Part shown: positions 1-7,567 of the stretch, one piece after another | How positions within the stretch are numbered: position 1 is the stretch's first letter | How the letters are laid out: each line of letters starts with the position of its first letter | Assembly: GCA_020404485.1 (NCBI GenBank) | Contig: DYDT01000026.1 | Coordinates: 1 to 22,803 of the forward strand | DNA from: Rickettsia endosymbiont of Diachasma alloeum | GTDB lineage: Bacteria > Pseudomonadota > Alphaproteobacteria > Rickettsiales > Rickettsiaceae | Direction of reading: 5' to 3' | DNA length: 22,803 nucleotides | The notes under the pieces: model-generated | Seen by the model: the letters and a program-made list of their open reading frames with translations, nothing else | What the model was told of the DNA's origin: nothing | Database searches by the model: none | Position numbers and translations under genes: made by a program

Positions 1-110
1 AGTCATCCTATAAAATAAGTCCTCTTTACTTATTTTATACAGAGCGACTATGACTATTTCAAACTAAAGTTTCTCCACCTGAAGGTGGAGGTTTGAACCA
101 TCAGATGGAT
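1..110. other. Two strong hairpins upstream of the M23 gene
   Basis: Seen: a perfect 12-bp stem (9-20 with 28-39, loop of 7) enclosed by a 6-bp outer pair (AGTCAT 1-6 with ATGACT 50-55), then a perfect 8-bp stem CTCCACCT (73-80) with AGGTGGAG (83-90) around a 2-base loop, followed by GGTTTGAACC. Neither is followed by a clear T-run, so neither looks like a standard terminator. A GC-rich hairpin followed by GGTT.GAAC resembles the right end of IS200/IS605-type elements (3' end of a TnpB gene or its guide RNA), but no transposase reading frame is visible because the window begins here. The rest, to position 242, is very AT-rich and presumably holds the M23 promoter; I could not choose a convincing one. 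Confidence 0.4.
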
Positions 111-242
111 AATAAAATAAAAACAGAAAATATTTTGAATAACACGATTTAAAATTAAATTATTTTATAATTTTTTATTGTAATTTGTATTTATATAGTT
201 CATATTAATAATAACGAAACCAAGATAACTTCTAAGTAATCA

Positions 243-1610
243 ATGAAAAACGACACGCTATCTTACGATTTTGATGATGTATTATCAGTTCCTTATCTTA
301 GTGCACGATTCAAAAAAATTCTTACCTCTGTCTCTCTATTACTATTTATAGGATTAGTGATATTTGTCTCCTTTGCTGTTAATAACTATGTAAATGATAC
401 CTTATCTATAACATTAGTACGTCCTGAGGCTGAAGAAGCTCAAGAAGCAATTTCATTTAAAGAAGTAACAGTTAAGAAAGGCGATACTATAAATTCTATG
501 CTGAGCGGTCAAAATATCCCAAGAAATGATATAGAAAAAATATTAAGCTTAGTAAAAGAAAATAAATTATTGCCATCACTTAAAATAGGGCAGCAAATTA
601 CTTTTGAATATGAAACAAAAATTACTGAAAATGATGATGAGGATTTAACTTCTGAAACAGTATTTCTTAATAAAATTATTTTAGCTATAGATAAACTTAA
701 GACTATTGAAATAATAAGAGAAAACGATAATTTTAAGATTACAGAAATTATCGTGCCTTTAACAAAAACAGTGGCTAAGTCATCAGTAAATATCGAATCA
801 AACTTTATGTCTGCTCTTAAGAAGCTTGGTTTGTCAAACAATAATATAATAGAGCTGATTAATGCTTATGCTTATCAAATTGATTTCCAGCGTCAAATAA
901 AAAGTGGTGATACTGCGACTGTTATAACAGAAAAATACATAACAGAAGATGGTAAATTTTCTCATCACGGTAAGATTTTATATGTCTCGTTAAATCTTTC
1001 AGGAAAAGAATATAATATTTATCGCTATTCACATGATAATAATGTAAATAATCATGCATTTTTTTCTGAGGATGGTAAAAGTGTAAAAAGAAGTTTGCTT
1101 AGAACTCCTTTAAAAGTTATAAAAGTTTCTTCGCATTATGGTAGTAGAAAACACCCTGTACTTGGTTACACCAAAATGCATAAAGGAGTTGATTTTGCAG
1201 CACCGACTGGAACACCTATATACTCAGCGGGTAATGGTGTTATTAATGAAATAGGTTGGAAATCAGGTTACGGAAAATTTATCCAGATAAAACATAGCGG
1301 TACGTTATCTACTGCCTATGCTCACGCATCAAATTTTGCTAAAGGTTTAAAAGTAGGAAGTTTAGTAAAACAAGGTGATATTATAGCATATGTTGGAAGC
1401 ACCGGTAGAGCTACAGGTCCGCACTTACATTATGAAGTTAAAATTGATGGTAAACATGTTAATCCTATGTCGGTTAAAACAACACCAGGTGTAGAATTAA
1501 GTGGAAAAAATTTAGAAAAATTCAAGCAGTTTAAGAAAGAAGTTAAAACTTTGAATGTTAAGCTTGATAAAGATTTGCAGGCTAATAAAGTAGCTGAAGT
1601 TTCGATATAA
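243..1610 (+). CDS. M23-family peptidoglycan endopeptidase, membrane-anchored
   Basis: A 455-residue zinc metallopeptidase predicted to cleave peptide cross-links in the wall. One membrane segment lies at about residues 27-46, giving an N-in topology with the rest periplasmic. Residues about 72-125 resemble the LysM/OapA-like module that precedes many M23 domains (VTVKKGDTINSML). The catalytic M23 domain spans about 295-410: the HxxxD zinc motif is H313-D317 in HKGVD, H361 lies in YAH, and the second HxH is H394-H396 in GPHLHYEV. All expected ligands are present, so it should be an active enzyme rather than a NlpD/EnvC-type activator that has lost its ligands. It opens the envelope block that continues with lspA, murD, ftsW and murG. 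The family is certain; the exact bond cut and the role (division or growth) are inferred. Confidence 0.92.
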   Translation: MKNDTLSYDFDDVLSVPYLSARFKKILTSVSLLLFIGLVIFVSFAVNNYVNDTLSITLVRPEAEEAQEAISFKEVTVKKGDTINSMLSGQNIPRNDIEKILSLVKENKLLPSLKIGQQITFEYETKITENDDEDLTSETVFLNKIILAIDKLKTIEIIRENDNFKITEIIVPLTKTVAKSSVNIESNFMSALKKLGLSNNNIIELINAYAYQIDFQRQIKSGDTATVITEKYITEDGKFSHHGKILYVSLNLSGKEYNIYRYSHDNNVNNHAFFSEDGKSVKRSLLRTPLKVIKVSSHYGSRKHPVLGYTKMHKGVDFAAPTGTPIYSAGNGVINEIGWKSGYGKFIQIKHSGTLSTAYAHASNFAKGLKVGSLVKQGDIIAYVGSTGRATGPHLHYEVKIDGKHVNPMSVKTTPGVELSGKNLEKFKQFKKEVKTLNVKLDKDLQANKVAEVSI

Positions 1611-1617
1611 TGTAGTA

Positions 1618-1703
1618 CGTCATTGCGAGCGAGTGAAACGAGTGTGGCAATCTCATAAAGCGATGTAAAATTCACAAGATTGCCACATCTCCTCGCAATG
1701 ACG
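1618..1703. repeat. RPE-type palindromic repeat (CGTCATTGCGAG family)
   Basis: Outer arms CGTCATTGCGAG (1618-1629) and CTCGCAATGACG (1692-1703) pair perfectly, and so do inner arms GTGGCAATCT (1644-1653) and AGATTGCCAC (1677-1686). The same outer and inner arm pattern recurs at 7432-7562, 14651-14736 and, degraded, at 20216-20306. It lies between the M23 gene and lspA, 8 bp after the M23 stop codon, and could end M23 transcripts by hairpin formation, though no T-run follows. I do not assign an RPE subfamily number. Confidence 0.8.
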
Positions 1704-1744
1704 AAAGCTTCCTTACACTCCTTTATAAAAATCCCTAAATAATT

Positions 1745-2335
1745 ATGATTCTATCATTTAAAAAACTATATCTAACATTTACTCGTAGTAGCCGTATTAT
1801 AATAACATTAGTGATTATTGATCAATTGACTAAATGGTGGTTTATCAATAATCTAAGATGGAAATCTGGCTTAACCTTAAAGGTCACGTCTTTTTTAAAT
1901 ATGGTTTATACTTGGAATTATGGTATTAGCTTTGGTTTAATGCGTGATTATTACCAATATAGTAATATTGTGTTCTTAATAACAAATACGATTATTGTTT
2001 GTTATTTATATTATTTAATGATGAGTTCCAAAACCATAGGAGGTTTTGCGGGTTATAGCTTTGTAATTGGTGGTGCTATCGGTAATTTAATTGATAGATC
2101 TTTTCGAGGAGCAGTTTTTGATTTTATACATTTCCATTATCAAGATTATAGTTTTCCAGTGTTTAATCTAGCTGACTGTTTTATTACACTTGGAGTAATT
2201 ATCTTAGTAGAAGATTACTATAGTGCTAAAAAAAATATTGAAGAAAAAGCTAAAGAGAATTATGATAAAGCCCAAATTGAGGCTATGGCTGAAAAGATTC
2301 GTAATGCTCCACAAGGCGATAACGATAAAATATAA
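1745..2335 (+). CDS. lspA: Lipoprotein signal peptidase (signal peptidase II)
   Basis: A 196-residue inner-membrane aspartyl protease that removes the signal peptide of diacylglyceryl prolipoproteins. Four hydrophobic segments are visible (about 17-34, 72-93, 99-116 and 138-156). The two catalytic aspartates lie in the family motifs GNLIDR (D117) and FNLADC (D144); FDFIHF (125-130) is also conserved. Typical LspA is about 160-170 residues; this one carries a highly charged tail (about 160-196, rich in Lys and Glu) that probably lies in the cytoplasm. It is followed 25 bp downstream by a small lipoprotein, one of its likely substrates; three lipobox proteins are encoded in this window. The assignment is firm; the function of the tail is unknown. 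Confidence 0.95.
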   Translation: MILSFKKLYLTFTRSSRIIITLVIIDQLTKWWFINNLRWKSGLTLKVTSFLNMVYTWNYGISFGLMRDYYQYSNIVFLITNTIIVCYLYYLMMSSKTIGGFAGYSFVIGGAIGNLIDRSFRGAVFDFIHFHYQDYSFPVFNLADCFITLGVIILVEDYYSAKKNIEEKAKENYDKAQIEAMAEKIRNAPQGDNDKI

Positions 2336-2360
2336 TCTAAATAATCTATAAGGTATTAAA

Positions 2361-2609
2361 GTGAGAAAAGTTTTTTTATTATTTACTGTTTTATTAATTA
2401 CTTCTGCATGTAATAAAAAATTAAAAGAAACTGTAGGGATATCAACGGCTGGTCCTAATGAGTATCAAGTTCAGCGTAGTAAGGCTTTAGAAGTACCGCC
2501 TCATTATTATTTACCTGTTCCAACCAACAATCAAGCAGTTTATAATAATGTTAATGATCAGGTTAACCTTAATGAGGGTGAGCAGGCATTGATGCAGTAT
2601 ATTAAGTAA
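2361..2609 (+). CDS. Small outer-membrane lipoprotein, BamF/DUF3035-like
   Basis: An 82-residue protein with a lipoprotein signal peptide: hydrophobic core at residues 4-13 and lipobox ITSAC with acylated Cys17. The start is GTG at 2361, preceded by AAGG about 10 bases upstream; no ATG would retain the signal peptide. The mature part contains P.EYQVQRSKALEVPPHYYLPVP, the pattern of the alphaproteobacterial DUF3035 family. That family is annotated as BamF, an accessory lipoprotein of the beta-barrel assembly machine, and often lies just downstream of lspA, as here. The lipoprotein call rests directly on the sequence. The DUF3035/BamF link is from memory of the motif and gene order, so it is moderately supported. 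Confidence 0.75.
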   Translation: MRKVFLLFTVLLITSACNKKLKETVGISTAGPNEYQVQRSKALEVPPHYYLPVPTNNQAVYNNVNDQVNLNEGEQALMQYIK

Positions 2610-2615
2610 TGTTTT

Positions 2616-2838
2616 ATGTCATTCCCGCTTAAGGCTTGCTTGCGTGGAACGAAAAACGTCCTGGATGTCATTCCTGCTTTCGCAGGAATGACATCCAGGA
2701 AAAAAAAGCATAAATACATCAAATTTTTAAAATTAAAAGCTCGATTTATCTCGCTTTATACTAGATTCCTGCTTTCGCAGGAATGACATCCAGGACGTTT
2801 TTCGTTCCACGCAAGCAAGCCTTAAGCGGGAATGACAT
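2616..2838. repeat. Nested palindrome: one repeat element inserted within another
   Basis: The arms 2616-2677 and 2777-2838 (62 bp each) are perfect reverse complements. Inside the left arm sits a second perfect palindrome, CCTGGATGTCATTCCTGC (2660-2677) paired with 2682-2699. The core 2665-2789, ending in ATGTCATTCC and GGAATGACAT, is a separate element that recurs in reverse at 19438-19557 and, more diverged, at 11797-11908. The outer portion (2616-2664 and 2790-2838) therefore looks like a host palindrome split by the inner one. It fills the gap between the BamF-like lipoprotein and murD, ends 14 bp before the murD start, and would make a very stable RNA hairpin there. Confidence 0.85.
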
Positions 2839-2852
2839 CGTGTAATTAACTC

Positions 2853-4214
2853 ATGACTATCCATAAAAAACAAAATATAGGTGTTTTTGGGCTTGGTAAA
2901 ACTGGTACTTCGGTTTACGTGGAGTTGCAAGACAAATGTAATATAATTGTCTATGATGATCTAGAAGCAAATAGGAATAAGTTTGAGGAATTATTCGGTA
3001 AAAATTATATTATTCCTATATCTGATATAAAATGGCAAAGTTTAGATAAAATTATATTAAGTCCTGGAATTCCTCTAACACACGAGATAGTCAAAATCGC
3101 AAAAAATTTTAATATACCGATTACTTCCGATATAGATTTATTCTTCGAAAAGTCCAAAAATTTAAACCTTATTGCTGTGACAGGTACAAACGGCAAAAGT
3201 ACTACCACCGCTTTAATCAGTCATATCTTAAACAATAACGGTTTAGAATACCCGATTGCCGGCAATATCGGTGTTCCGGCTCTGCAAGCTAAAGCAAGTA
3301 AGGAGGGATATGTGCTTGAGTTATCTTCCTTTCAACTAGATTTAGTGAAAACTTTTGCTACTAAAATAGCAGTACTTCTTAATATTACTCCCGATCATCT
3401 GGATAGACATGAAAATATGGAGAGTTATATTGCAGCAAAATCTAAAATTTTTGACCGAATGGAAAAAAATAGTTACGGGATAATTAATATTGATAATGAT
3501 TATTGCCATGAAATTTTTACAAAGTTACAGCAAAAACATCATATTAAACTAATTCCTTTTTCAGTTACTAAAATTCTTGAAAAAGGTATATCAATAGTTA
3601 ATGATACAATTACTGATAATTTCTTTGAGCATATTAGTTTTAAATTACTATTTAATAAAAGTCTTCAAGGAGTCCATAATAGCGAAAATATTGCAGCAAG
3701 CTATGCAGTTGCTAGAATAATAGGGCTTAAACCTGCACAAATACTTGAATCCATAAGTAATTTCCGAGGGTTGCCACATAGAATGCAATATCTAGGTAGT
3801 ATAAATGGTATAAATTTCTATAATGATAGTAAAGCAACGAATGCTATAGCTGCCGTGCAATCAATTAAAGCTCTTAATAATATTTATTGGCTTGCAGGCG
3901 GTATTGCTAAAGAGGGTGGTATTGAGGCAATAAAACCTTATTTTAGTCAAATCAAGAAAGCTTATTTTTATGGGCAAGCTAAAGAAATGTTTGCAAATAC
4001 TGCTAAAGATGTAATAGATTTTGTTATATGTGATGACCTTAAACAGGCTTTTGAACTTGCTTATAAAGATGCATTAAATGATAATGAGAGCATAAAAAAT
4101 ATTTTATTAGCACCTTGCTGTAGCTCCTACGATCAGTTTAAGAATTTTGAGGAAAGGGGCGATTTGTTTATAGACTTAAGTAACAATCTTATAGCTAGAG
4201 GAAAAATTGAATAA
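2853..4214 (+). CDS. murD: UDP-N-acetylmuramoyl-L-alanine--D-glutamate ligase
   Basis: A 453-residue cytoplasmic ATP-dependent Mur ligase that adds D-glutamate to UDP-MurNAc-L-Ala. The N-terminal UDP-binding Rossmann part contains GVFGLGKTG (10-18). The central ATPase domain has the P-loop GTNGKSTTT (111-119), then ELSSFQL (156-162) and the Mur-ligase signature [10 protein letters not shown] (177-186). The C-terminal domain includes LPHRMQYLG and, near the end, [21 protein letters not shown]. Length matches the family. ATG 2853 is the first start after the large palindrome. The 3' end nearly abuts or overlaps ftsW, so murD, ftsW and murG form one transcription unit of cell-wall genes. No oddities were seen within the protein. 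Confidence 0.97.
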   Translation: MTIHKKQNIGVFGLGKTGTSVYVELQDKCNIIVYDDLEANRNKFEELFGKNYIIPISDIKWQSLDKIILSPGIPLTHEIVKIAKNFNIPITSDIDLFFEKSKNLNLIAVTGTNGKSTTTALISHILNNNGLEYPIAGNIGVPALQAKASKEGYVLELSSFQLDLVKTFATKIAVLLNITPDHLDRHENMESYIAAKSKIFDRMEKNSYGIINIDNDYCHEIFTKLQQKHHIKLIPFSVTKILEKGISIVNDTITDNFFEHISFKLLFNKSLQGVHNSENIAASYAVARIIGLKPAQILESISNFRGLPHRMQYLGSINGINFYNDSKATNAIAAVQSIKALNNIYWLAGGIAKEGGIEAIKPYFSQIKKAYFYGQAKEMFANTAKDVIDFVICDDLKQAFELAYKDALNDNESIKNILLAPCCSSYDQFKNFEERGDLFIDLSNNLIARGKIE

Positions 4215-5355
4215 CTATAGCATGAATAATGAAATATCTAATAATTTTATAAAATTATGGTGGCGTAGTACAGATCGTCAAATAGTTATTTCTTTAGTTA
4301 TTTTATTTGCTTTTAGCTTAATGCTTGTGACTACTTCAGGTTCAGCAGTAGCAAGTAGAATAGGGCTCGAAGAAAATTATTTTGCATCAAGGCAAGTGTT
4401 TTATTTAACAGCTGCCTCAGTCCTTATATTGTTATTCTCGTGTTTTAATAAGAAATGGTTAAAGCGTTTTGCCATATTGGGTTTTATAGCTAGTATAATT
4501 TTATTGATCGCTGTTAAATTCTTTGGGTATGAAGTGAAAGGAGCAACTAGGTGGATTAATATTGCTGGCTTATCTATTCAGCCGTCAGAGTTTATTAAGC
4601 CATTTTTTGCTGTCGTTACGGGCTGGATATTATCACTAAAATTTAATGATGATTTCCCAAGCTTTACAGTTTGCTCTATACTTTATTTTATTGTTGCCAT
4701 TCTCTTAATCATTCAACCAGATTTTGGAATGCTTGTGATGATTACGGCAGTTTTTGGTATTCAGCTTTTTATTGCTGGTATGCCCATATTTTGGATTGTT
4801 CTAGCAGGTTTTTTAGGAATGATAGGAGTAACTATTGCGTATTTTTGGTTACCGCACGTTACGCAAAGGATTAACTCATTCTTAGATCCTGATAGTAGTG
4901 AGAATTATCAAGTCAGTAAGTCACTGAAAGCTTTTGAGCATGGTGGTTTATATGGTAAAGGACCAGGTGAGGGGGCAGTAAAGCAGGTTATACCTGATTC
5001 GCATACTGATTTTATTTTTGCCGTTGCTGGAGAAGAATTTGGGGCTATTATTTGTCTTATTGTTATAGGTATATTTGCATTTATAGTGCTTAGAAGCCTT
5101 GCTAAGCTATTAAATGAGCAGGATAAATTTGTCCAATTTGCTGCTAGCGGTATTATTGCACAATTAGGGCTTCAGGCAATAATTAATATGGGCGTGACTT
5201 TGCATTTATTGCCTACTAAGGGTATGACGTTGCCTTTTATTAGCTATGGTGGCTCTTCAACGCTTGCGATCGCTATAGCTACTGGTATGCTTCTTGGCTT
5301 TACTAGATACCGAACGCCGCTTGATTCGTACAAGATAAATAAAATAGAAATATGA
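4207..5355 (+). CDS. ftsW: Septal peptidoglycan glycosyltransferase FtsW (SEDS family)
   Basis: A 382-residue polytopic inner-membrane protein with about ten hydrophobic segments. SEDS landmarks are present: RWINI...[10 protein letters not shown] (about 116-132), the catalytic-type aspartate in [11 protein letters not shown] (D268), and [13 protein letters not shown] near the C-terminus. Lying between murD and murG points to FtsW rather than RodA. The family polymerises lipid II glycan strands with a partner class B PBP at the septum. Two starts are possible: TTG at 4207, overlapping murD by 8 bp, or ATG at 4222, 7 bp after the murD stop. The five extra residues are not conserved sequence, and I favour ATG 4222. 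The 3' end overlaps murG by 4 bp (ATGA), suggesting coupled translation. Confidence 0.95.
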   Translation: MNNYSMNNEISNNFIKLWWRSTDRQIVISLVILFAFSLMLVTTSGSAVASRIGLEENYFASRQVFYLTAASVLILLFSCFNKKWLKRFAILGFIASIILLIAVKFFGYEVKGATRWINIAGLSIQPSEFIKPFFAVVTGWILSLKFNDDFPSFTVCSILYFIVAILLIIQPDFGMLVMITAVFGIQLFIAGMPIFWIVLAGFLGMIGVTIAYFWLPHVTQRINSFLDPDSSENYQVSKSLKAFEHGGLYGKGPGEGAVKQVIPDSHTDFIFAVAGEEFGAIICLIVIGIFAFIVLRSLAKLLNEQDKFVQFAASGIIAQLGLQAIINMGVTLHLLPTKGMTLPFISYGGSSTLAIAIATGMLLGFTRYRTPLDSYKINKIEI

Positions 5356-6422
5356 AAAAGATAGTTTTAGTGGCAGGGGGGACAGGTGGACATTTTTTTC
5401 CGGCAGTTGCTCTTGGGGAGGAGTTAATAAAAAGAAAATATGAAGTTCATTTTATTACGGATTTAAGGTGTAAGAAGTATATAAATCATGATGCGGGATT
5501 AATTTTTCATATCATAGATTTAAAACGACCAAAAAATATTTTGTTATTCTTACCGCTATTATCGCTTGCTATTTTTAAAGCTATTAAATTGTTGTTTAGC
5601 CTTTCTCCCTCAGTAGTAGTAGGATTTGGTGGTTATCCAGTTGTTGCTTCAATGTTTGCAGCAATTTTTCTAAGAGTGCCGATTGTAATTCATGAGCAGA
5701 ATTCTTATCTTGGAAAGGTTAATAGATTTTTTGTAAATTTTGCTAAGAAAATAGCTATCTCTTATAAAAATACCAAAAACTTGCCTGTAGTTGCAAAAAA
5801 TAGAACAGTGGTTACTGGTGGGATAATTAGAAGGAATATTAGAAATCTGGATTCCGTGGTCAAGTCACGGAATGACAGAGACCGTACCTTTAAAATTTTT
5901 ATCTTTGGTGGCAGCCAAGGGGCTAAATTATTTTCGGAGTTAATACCTGAAAGCATAAAAGCTTTAGTGCAAAAGCAACCAAATCTTAAACTGCATATAA
6001 CTCAACAAGCAGCACTTGACGATCAAGTAAAAATAAAAAATATATACTCAAATTTCAATATTACTTACGAATTAGCTGAATTTTTTGACAATATGGCAAA
6101 TCAGTATAAAAATGCTGATTTAGTGATTTCAAGAGCAGGAGCATCTACTATAGAAGAGCTCACTTATATAGGATTACCAGCAATTTTTATTCCGCTACCA
6201 AGTGCTGCCGATAATCATCAATATCATAATGCAAAATTATTAGAGGATAAGAAATGTGGTTGGTGTATAAAGCAAGATGATATATCGAGTGAAAAATTAG
6301 CTGAGAAAATATTTGAGTTAATAAGTAATCCGAGGATATTAGAAAATACCTCGAAAAATCTATTAAAAAGAAAAAAAGAGGGGCATAAGTTGCTAAGTAA
6401 CCTAATAGAAGAGCTAATTTAA
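5352..6422 (+). CDS. murG: Lipid II synthase MurG with an in-frame palindromic insert
   Basis: A 356-residue membrane-associated GT28-family glycosyltransferase that transfers GlcNAc from UDP-GlcNAc to lipid I, making lipid II. The N-terminal domain has the GGTGGH loop (9-14) and IVIHEQNS (about 113-120). The C-terminal domain has FGGSQGA (185-191), the [11 protein letters not shown] loop and [10 protein letters not shown], all in the expected order. The ATGA overlap with ftsW suggests translational coupling. Oddity: residues 167-175 (DSVVKSRND) are encoded by a palindromic repeat, with perfect 8-bp stem ATTCCGTG (5851-5858) and CACGGAAT (5866-5873), typical of RPE cores. It sits in the linker just before the C-terminal sheet, where an insert would be tolerated. 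The frame stays open, so the enzyme is probably functional. Confidence 0.96.
   Translation: MKKIVLVAGGTGGHFFPAVALGEELIKRKYEVHFITDLRCKKYINHDAGLIFHIIDLKRPKNILLFLPLLSLAIFKAIKLLFSLSPSVVVGFGGYPVVASMFAAIFLRVPIVIHEQNSYLGKVNRFFVNFAKKIAISYKNTKNLPVVAKNRTVVTGGIIRRNIRNLDSVVKSRNDRDRTFKIFIFGGSQGAKLFSELIPESIKALVQKQPNLKLHITQQAALDDQVKIKNIYSNFNITYELAEFFDNMANQYKNADLVISRAGASTIEELTYIGLPAIFIPLPSAADNHQYHNAKLLEDKKCGWCIKQDDISSEKLAEKIFELISNPRILENTSKNLLKRKKEGHKLLSNLIEELI
5847..5881. repeat. RPE-like palindrome inside the murG coding sequence
   Basis: The stem ATTCCGTG (5851-5858) pairs with CACGGAAT (5866-5873) around GTCAAGT, flanked by CTGG on the left and GACAG on the right, as in intergenic copies (GGATTCC...GGAATGAC). 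It adds about 9-13 codons in frame (around residues 166-178) without a stop. RPE insertions within protein genes are documented for Rickettsia; the exact borders need an RPE-free murG for comparison. Confidence 0.75.
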
Positions 6423-6443
6423 ACAATATAAGCTCTTTATTCT
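6409..6443 (+). terminator. Possible terminator after murG
   Basis: AAGAGCT (6409-6415) pairs with AGCTCTT (6431-6437) across a 15-base loop and is followed by the T-rich TATTCTT. The stem is only 7 bp and begins inside the last murG codons, so this is weakly supported. Confidence 0.3.
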
Positions 6444-6558
6444 TGCAAATTTGATTATTATGTGGCATTAATCATAATAGACTTTTTCATATGGCTTGCT
6501 TTTAAAGATAATTTGTCAAGTTATATAAATAAATCTAATTGAAGTTTTGGAATAATAT

Positions 6559-7200
6559 ATGTTGAAAAAAATTATAATATTATTTTTAGGTGTTTTTGTG
6601 CTGTCAGGTTGTACTGATAGCGTTAGAGGTTACTTCCAAAAATCCGCAAATAATAGGTTAGTTGATAGTAAAGGTTTTAAAGGTGGTAAAAGAAAACCTT
6701 TATATAATAATAAATATATTAGTTTAGCTAAAAAGAATATAGTTGAAGATAATCTTGATGATCCAGAGGATGATGATGATGATTACGATAATCCTTTAAG
6801 AGGGGAGCAAATTGATCCCGTCAAAAGAAATCGTGAGATATACCTTAAAATGATTAAAAGAGATATAGCAAGGTATAAAGCTGAATCAGGTGAAGATTCT
6901 GAGGATGATATTTCCTTAAGTAAAGCTAATAAAAAGGTTAGAAAGGATAATACCGATAAAGAAAGAAAAATGCAAGAAGAGCTAGACCAAATAAAGGCAA
7001 TGCTAAGGGAAACTAAGCGTGATATATCGAAATATACTTGCCCAAATGCAACAGCAAATCAAAATTATGTGCCTCCAGTTTCAAACTACGAACCTGTAGC
7101 ACCAGTTAAAAATAGTAAACCTTATAATAATCACTCTAAGGTAAAGCAAAAATTTATCCGTGAGGAAGATGATTATAGTAGTAACGCTTGCTCTATTTAG
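6559..7200 (+). CDS. Acidic putative lipoprotein of unknown function
   Basis: A 213-residue protein that I do not recognise as any named family. It begins with a clear lipoprotein signal: KK at 3-4, hydrophobic core 5-15, lipobox LSGC with Cys18. The mature part is hydrophilic. It has an acidic run ([11 protein letters not shown], about 67-77), a charged helical stretch likely to form a coiled coil (about 125-157, [23 protein letters not shown]) and a proline/asparagine-rich C-terminal third. GGAA about 10 bases before the ATG may be the ribosome site. It is a single gene after the murein block, facing yaaA. It is probably an outer-membrane lipoprotein restricted to Rickettsia; no function can be read from the sequence. 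Confidence 0.75.
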   Translation: MLKKIIILFLGVFVLSGCTDSVRGYFQKSANNRLVDSKGFKGGKRKPLYNNKYISLAKKNIVEDNLDDPEDDDDDYDNPLRGEQIDPVKRNREIYLKMIKRDIARYKAESGEDSEDDISLSKANKKVRKDNTDKERKMQEELDQIKAMLRETKRDISKYTCPNATANQNYVPPVSNYEPVAPVKNSKPYNNHSKVKQKFIREEDDYSSNACSI

Positions 7201-7207
7201 TATACTC

Positions 7208-7318
7208 GTTTAATTTGAAAAATTGGCGTCGTTGTTTTTCGCTTTTAATCCGCTACTATACTAGTATGTACGCAGCTAGTAAAATCTTCAAAACGCCTAG
7301 CTCTGTTCCAAATTAAAC
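7208..7318. repeat. Palindromic element with GTTTAATTTG arms
   Basis: Outer arms GTTTAATTTG (7208-7217) and CAAATTAAAC (7309-7318) are perfect complements, inner GGCGT (7224-7228) pairs with ACGCC (7294-7298), and the centre contains the self-complementary ATACTAGTAT. At about 111 bp, its size and architecture suit an RPE. The arm sequence differs from every other repeat in the window, so it is a separate family. Confidence 0.65.
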
Positions 7319-7348
7319 TTCGTCTAGTGCTCATTTTTTACGGTTATA

Positions 7349-7430
7349 CGTCATTCCCGTGGCGGCATTGCCCGCGCATGGATCAATTTTTTCTCTGTCC
7401 GTCCCGTGGAGGCATTGTTGCGTAGATCAG
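7349..7430. repeat. Two tandem partial copies of a GGCATTG-type repeat
   Basis: 7349-7384 and 7401-7430 both read roughly CCCGTGG.GGCATTG followed by GCG(T/C).GATC. Related stretches occur at 19239-19270, 19391-19424, 19562-19590 (reverse) and 22517-22548. These look like broken repeat arms rather than complete palindromes. Confidence 0.6.
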
Positions 7431-7431
7431 T

Positions 7432-7562
7432 TTTTCCGTCATTGCGAGGAAATTACGAAGTAATTGACGAAGCAATCCAGTTAAAAAATGCTAACTTATA
7501 GCATTTTTTATTATTTTTTCTGGATTGCCATGCTCATTTCATTCGCTTGCAATGACGGAAAA
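7432..7562. repeat. RPE-type palindrome (CGTCATTGCGAG family) abutting yaaA
   Basis: Outer arms 7432-7445 (TTTTCCGTCATTGC) and 7549-7562 are perfect complements, and inner CAATCCAG (7473-7480) pairs with CTGGATTG (7520-7527). It is the same family as 1618-1703 and 14651-14736. It stops 5 bp from the yaaA stop codon. Its centre carries the terminator hairpin at 7483-7509. Confidence 0.8.
7483..7509. terminator. Bidirectional intrinsic terminator inside a repeat
   Basis: AAAAAATGCTA (7483-7493) pairs perfectly with TAGCATTTTTT (7499-7509) around ACTTA. T-rich sequence follows on the plus strand and the A-run supplies the U-tract on the minus strand. It lies between convergent genes (the acidic lipoprotein and yaaA) and could end transcription from both sides. 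The GC content of the stem is low. Confidence 0.6.
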
Positions 7563-7567
7563 GATCC

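Larger units (their letters stand above)
7201..7567. other. Repeat-filled convergent gap between the acidic lipoprotein and yaaA
   Basis: This 367-base stretch has no gene. It consists almost wholly of repeats: a palindrome at 7208-7318, two tandem partial copies of a GGCATTG-containing repeat (7349-7384 and 7401-7430), and a full RPE-type palindrome at 7432-7562 carrying a bidirectional terminator. Confidence 0.8.

Noticed and set aside
2733..2930. 65-codon minus-strand reading frame
   Set aside because: Mostly translated from the palindrome and the start of murD; palindromic repeats of this type often stay open by chance.
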